A DNA stretch of 64,000 bases from positions 806,001 to 870,000 of the forward strand of contig OZ251509.1 in assembly GCA_965242855.1 (NCBI GenBank), read 5' to 3'. Shown here piece after piece: positions 61,652 through 64,000 of the stretch. The notes below the pieces were generated by a model that saw nothing but the letters and a program-made list of their open reading frames with translations, was not told the DNA's origin and did not search any database. The first letter of the stretch is position 1; each line of letters starts with the position of its first letter. This stretch comes from WTGU01 sp965242855. Its GTDB lineage: Bacteria; Pseudomonadota; Alphaproteobacteria; UBA828. The translations under genes and the position numbers were made by a program.

Positions 61652-63138
61652 GCGCCTACGGCGCGCTGGAGGCCCGCTTCGCGCGCCTCGGCAACTTGGC
61701 CGGCGCGGCTGCGATCCTGCATTGGGACTGGGCCGTGACGATGCCGCCCGGCGGCGCGGACGCGCGAGCGGCCCAGCTGGCGGAGCTCGACCTTCTCCGC
61801 CACGAGGCGCTGACCGACCCCCGCCTGGGCGGCCTGCTGGACGAGGCGGCGGCGGAGGAGGGCGCCCTCGACCCGTGGCGCCGGGCCAATCTCGCCGCCA
61901 TGCGCAGGCGGCGGCGCCGGGCGGCGGCCTTGCCCGCCGATCTGGTGAAGGCGCTGAGCGAGGCCGCCTCCCGCTGCGAAATGGTCTGGCGCGCGGCGCG
62001 CCCGGCGAACGACTATGCGGGGTTCGCGGCGGCCTTCGCGCCGCTGCTCGGGCTGGTCCGCGACAAGGCGGCGGCGCTCGCCGACGCCCTGGATTGCGCC
62101 CCCTACGACGCGCTGATCGACGGCTACGACGCCGGGATGCGCCAGGCGCTCGTCGATCCGTTGTTCGACGATCTCGCGCGCTTCCTTCCGGATTTCCTCG
62201 CCCGCGTCCGCGCGCGCCAGGCGGGTGAAGCGCCGCCGGCCCCGCCTCTCCGCGCGCCCGAGCCGGCGCAGAAGGCGCTCGCCCGGCGCCTGATGACGGC
62301 GCTCGGTTTCGATTTCGACCACGGGCGCCTCGATACCAGCCTTCACCCCTTCTGCGGCGGCGTGAGCGGGGACATCCGCGTCACCGCGCGCTACGACGAG
62401 GCGGACGTCCTGTCCGGCCTGATGGCGGTCCTGCACGAGACGGGCCACGCCCTCTACGAGGCGGGCCTGCCGACGGAGTGGCGGCTCCAGCCCGTGGGCG
62501 CGGCCGCCGGCATGGCGCTCCACGAGAGCCAGTCGCTGCTGATCGAGATGCAGGTCTGCCGCAGCCTGCCGTTCATGCGCTTCCTGGCGCCGCTCCTGCG
62601 CCAGCTTCCCGGCGCCGCCGGCGGCGTTGCGGACGAGGCGGCGGCGCTCCACCGCCGGGCGATCCATGTCGAGCCGGGCTTCATCCGGGTGGAGGCCGAC
62701 GAGGTGACCTACCCCGCGCATGTCATGCTCCGCTATCGGCTGGAGAAGGCCCTGGTCGCCGGCGATCTCGCCGTGGGCGATCTGCCCGGCGCCTGGGCGG
62801 ACGGGCTCGACTCCCTGCTCGGCCTGCGCCCACCCGATCACGCCCGCGGCTGCCTGCAGGACATCCACTGGGCGGCCGGCGAGTTCGGCTACTTCCCGAG
62901 CTACACCCTGGGCGCGCTGATGGCGGCGCAGTTCTTCGCCGCCGCCGCCCGCGCCGTGCCCGATCTCTGGCCGGCGATCGCGCGCGGCGACTTCGCCCCC
63001 CTGCGCGGCTGGCTGCGGACCAACGTCCACCGCTTCGCCTCCCGCCTTCCCGCCGCCGAGATCGTCGAACGTGCGACCGGCGCGCCCCTCGCCACGACGG
63101 CCTTCAAGACCCACCTGCACCGCCGCTACCTCTCCTGA
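61648..63138 (+). CDS. Carboxypeptidase M32 (thermostable carboxypeptidase Taq family)
   Basis: This 496-residue metallopeptidase removes C-terminal residues. It has HWDWAVTMPPGG near the start, HPFCGG (233-238), the zinc motif HETGH (263-267), HESQSLLIEM, and EVTYPAHVMLRYRLEKAL. Starts at GTG 61648, coupled to surf1 by GTGA. Length matches the family (about 495-505). It closes the oxidase operon and converges on the last, partial gene. Confidence 0.92.
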   Translation: MSAYGALEARFARLGNLAGAAAILHWDWAVTMPPGGADARAAQLAELDLLRHEALTDPRLGGLLDEAAAEEGALDPWRRANLAAMRRRRRRAAALPADLVKALSEAASRCEMVWRAARPANDYAGFAAAFAPLLGLVRDKAAALADALDCAPYDALIDGYDAGMRQALVDPLFDDLARFLPDFLARVRARQAGEAPPAPPLRAPEPAQKALARRLMTALGFDFDHGRLDTSLHPFCGGVSGDIRVTARYDEADVLSGLMAVLHETGHALYEAGLPTEWRLQPVGAAAGMALHESQSLLIEMQVCRSLPFMRFLAPLLRQLPGAAGGVADEAAALHRRAIHVEPGFIRVEADEVTYPAHVMLRYRLEKALVAGDLAVGDLPGAWADGLDSLLGLRPPDHARGCLQDIHWAAGEFGYFPSYTLGALMAAQFFAAAARAVPDLWPAIARGDFAPLRGWLRTNVHRFASRLPAAEIVERATGAPLATTAFKTHLHRRYLS

Positions 63139-63167
63139 GCGCCCGCGCGCCGGAAGAAGAGAAGCGG

Positions 63168-64000
63168 TTACGCCGCCAGGGCGTGTTCGACGATCCGGCG
63201 GAAGCAGGCGGGGTCTTGCAGGAAGTAGACTCCGCGCGCCTCCCATTCGTGCTGCGCGCGCGGCGCGTCGCCGATGTTCCGGGGCGCCGTGACGGAGAGG
63301 ACGCAGGCGCGCAGACGGAGCGCCGGGTCGGCTTCCCGCGCCCGCGCTTCGGTCTCCTTGATCTCGCTGTGCAGCCGCACCTTGCGCCGCTCCTTCGGGC
63401 CGTAGCGGCCCAGGCCCTTCGGGTCGAGGAAGACCACGTGCTGATCCGCCTCGTCCTTCAGCCAGACGATGAAATCCGGGTAGTAGGCGAAGTCGTCGAG
63501 GAACGATACGCCGCGGCCCCGCGTCATGTTGCGGATCAGGTAGAGTTCCCGGCCCCACAGGCAGGGAGCGCTCGCCTCGGCCGGCGCCGCCAGCCCCTCG
63601 ACGACCTTCCGTTCGCTCTCGTCCAGGGGGACGGGCTGGACGGCGACTTCGCCTTTTCCGGTGGCGTAGAGGAGCGGCTTGTAGGCGTGGATGTCCGCCG
63701 TGACGATGCCGAGCTTCAGGTGGCGGGCGGGTCCTTCGCGCAGCAGGTCCGCGCATTCACGGACGTCCTCGACCAGCCGCGTCTTCGCCGCGTCCATGGA
63801 GAGCCGGTGTTCCCGGACGTTGTTGGGGTCGCTCTCGTCTAGCGTCGTCACGTCGATGTGGGCGTGCTCCCAGGCGCGGCGGCGCTTGCGCCAGAACCGG
63901 TCGGCGTATTCCGCGATCAGCTCGACGGCCGGTTCCTCCAGCGCGCGCAGGTCCTCGAAGCGCCTGACGGCCAGCCGCTCCGGCGCCGCGCGGAGGGTGT
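63168..64000 (-). CDS. C-terminal part of a helicase/nuclease, type III restriction (Res)-like; runs off the right edge
   Basis: The visible 276 residues are the C-terminus of a longer minus-strand protein; the frame stays open to base 64000. They include ERLAVRRFEDLRALEEPAVELI, a conserved helical link seen in DEAD-helicase Res proteins. The pair YPDFIVW and VVFLDPKGLGRYGPKERRK, which together form a PD...DxK nuclease-like motif, follows. The N-terminal helicase motor, if present, is outside the window. No type III Mod methyltransferase is visible here. Alternatives are other SNF2/Res-like nucleases. Confidence 0.5.
   Translation of the reverse strand, partial: TLRAAPERLAVRRFEDLRALEEPAVELIAEYADRFWRKRRRAWEHAHIDVTTLDESDPNNVREHRLSMDAAKTRLVEDVRECADLLREGPARHLKLGIVTADIHAYKPLLYATGKGEVAVQPVPLDESERKVVEGLAAPAEASAPCLWGRELYLIRNMTRGRGVSFLDDFAYYPDFIVWLKDEADQHVVFLDPKGLGRYGPKERRKVRLHSEIKETEARAREADPALRLRACVLSVTAPRNIGDAPRAQHEWEARGVYFLQDPACFRRIVEHALAA

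Overview
This is a GC-rich (about 65-70%) chromosomal window with about 60 densely packed genes. The organism is most likely an alphaproteobacterium of a Rhodospirillales-like lineage. The main evidence is the block at 53.9-63.1 kb: tldD diverging from coxB-ctaD-ctaB-(small CoxF-like)-ctaG-ctaE-DUF983-surf1, a gene order characteristic of Alphaproteobacteria. The codon use is strongly G/C-ending, and there are many ABC transporters, SDRs, luciferase-like flavoenzymes and hydantoinase/oxoprolinase proteins, as in metabolically versatile soil or marine members of that class. I cannot name a genus from the sequence.

Layout. 0.3-6.3 kb: hydroxypyruvate isomerase followed by a complete branched-chain amino acid type ABC transporter (substrate-binding protein, LivG, LivF, LivH, LivM). 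6.3-8.4 kb: NAD(P)-binding protein and an enolase with an altered metal loop. 8.7-13.0 kb (minus): SDR plus a sugar-type ABC transporter (two permeases and a Tat-exported binding protein) with no ATPase gene beside it. 13.2-27.2 kb: catabolic genes (two HyuB proteins, luciferase-like oxidoreductases, SDRs, an MR/MLE enzyme, a carboxymuconolactone decarboxylase-like protein), glnS, and an AT-richer glycosyltransferase carrying a G9 tract. 27.3-29.3 kb (minus): a compact restriction-modification pair. 29.4-38.2 kb: fused E1 dehydrogenase, two tandem PxpB/PxpC-like pairs, a tartrate dehydratase-like enzyme, an AT-rich JAB/MPN metalloprotease gene, and a BKACE enzyme. 38.3-39.4 kb (minus): cytochrome c' and a small acidic protein. 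39.6-44.5 kb: HyuA-HyuB-zinc ribbon-cysteine hydrolase operon resembling acetone/acetophenone carboxylases. 44.7-47.2 kb: subtilase lipoprotein with a C-terminal beta-barrel-like region. 47.2-52.4 kb: flavoenzyme, SDR, gulonate dehydrogenase-like protein, CobW GTPase, a small CxxC protein and a polysaccharide deacetylase. 52.5-53.8 kb: a DNA methyltransferase fused to an HNH nuclease. 53.9-63.1 kb: tldD and the aa3 oxidase operon, then an M32 carboxypeptidase. 63.2 kb to the edge: C-terminal part of a helicase/nuclease-like protein.

How the parts fit. Much of the window looks like uptake and ATP-driven opening or carboxylation of small amides, lactams, ketones and sugar acids, with respiration at the right end. 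Between these housekeeping and catabolic blocks sit several lower-GC or functionally foreign single-gene insertions: a glycosyltransferase, an R-M pair, a JAB protease, an acidic protein, a methyltransferase-HNH fusion and a type III restriction-like protein. They form a scattered set of surface-variation and DNA-defence candidates rather than one defence island. I see no transposase, integrase, phage gene, tRNA, rRNA or CRISPR array, and no recognisable transcription-factor gene anywhere in the window.
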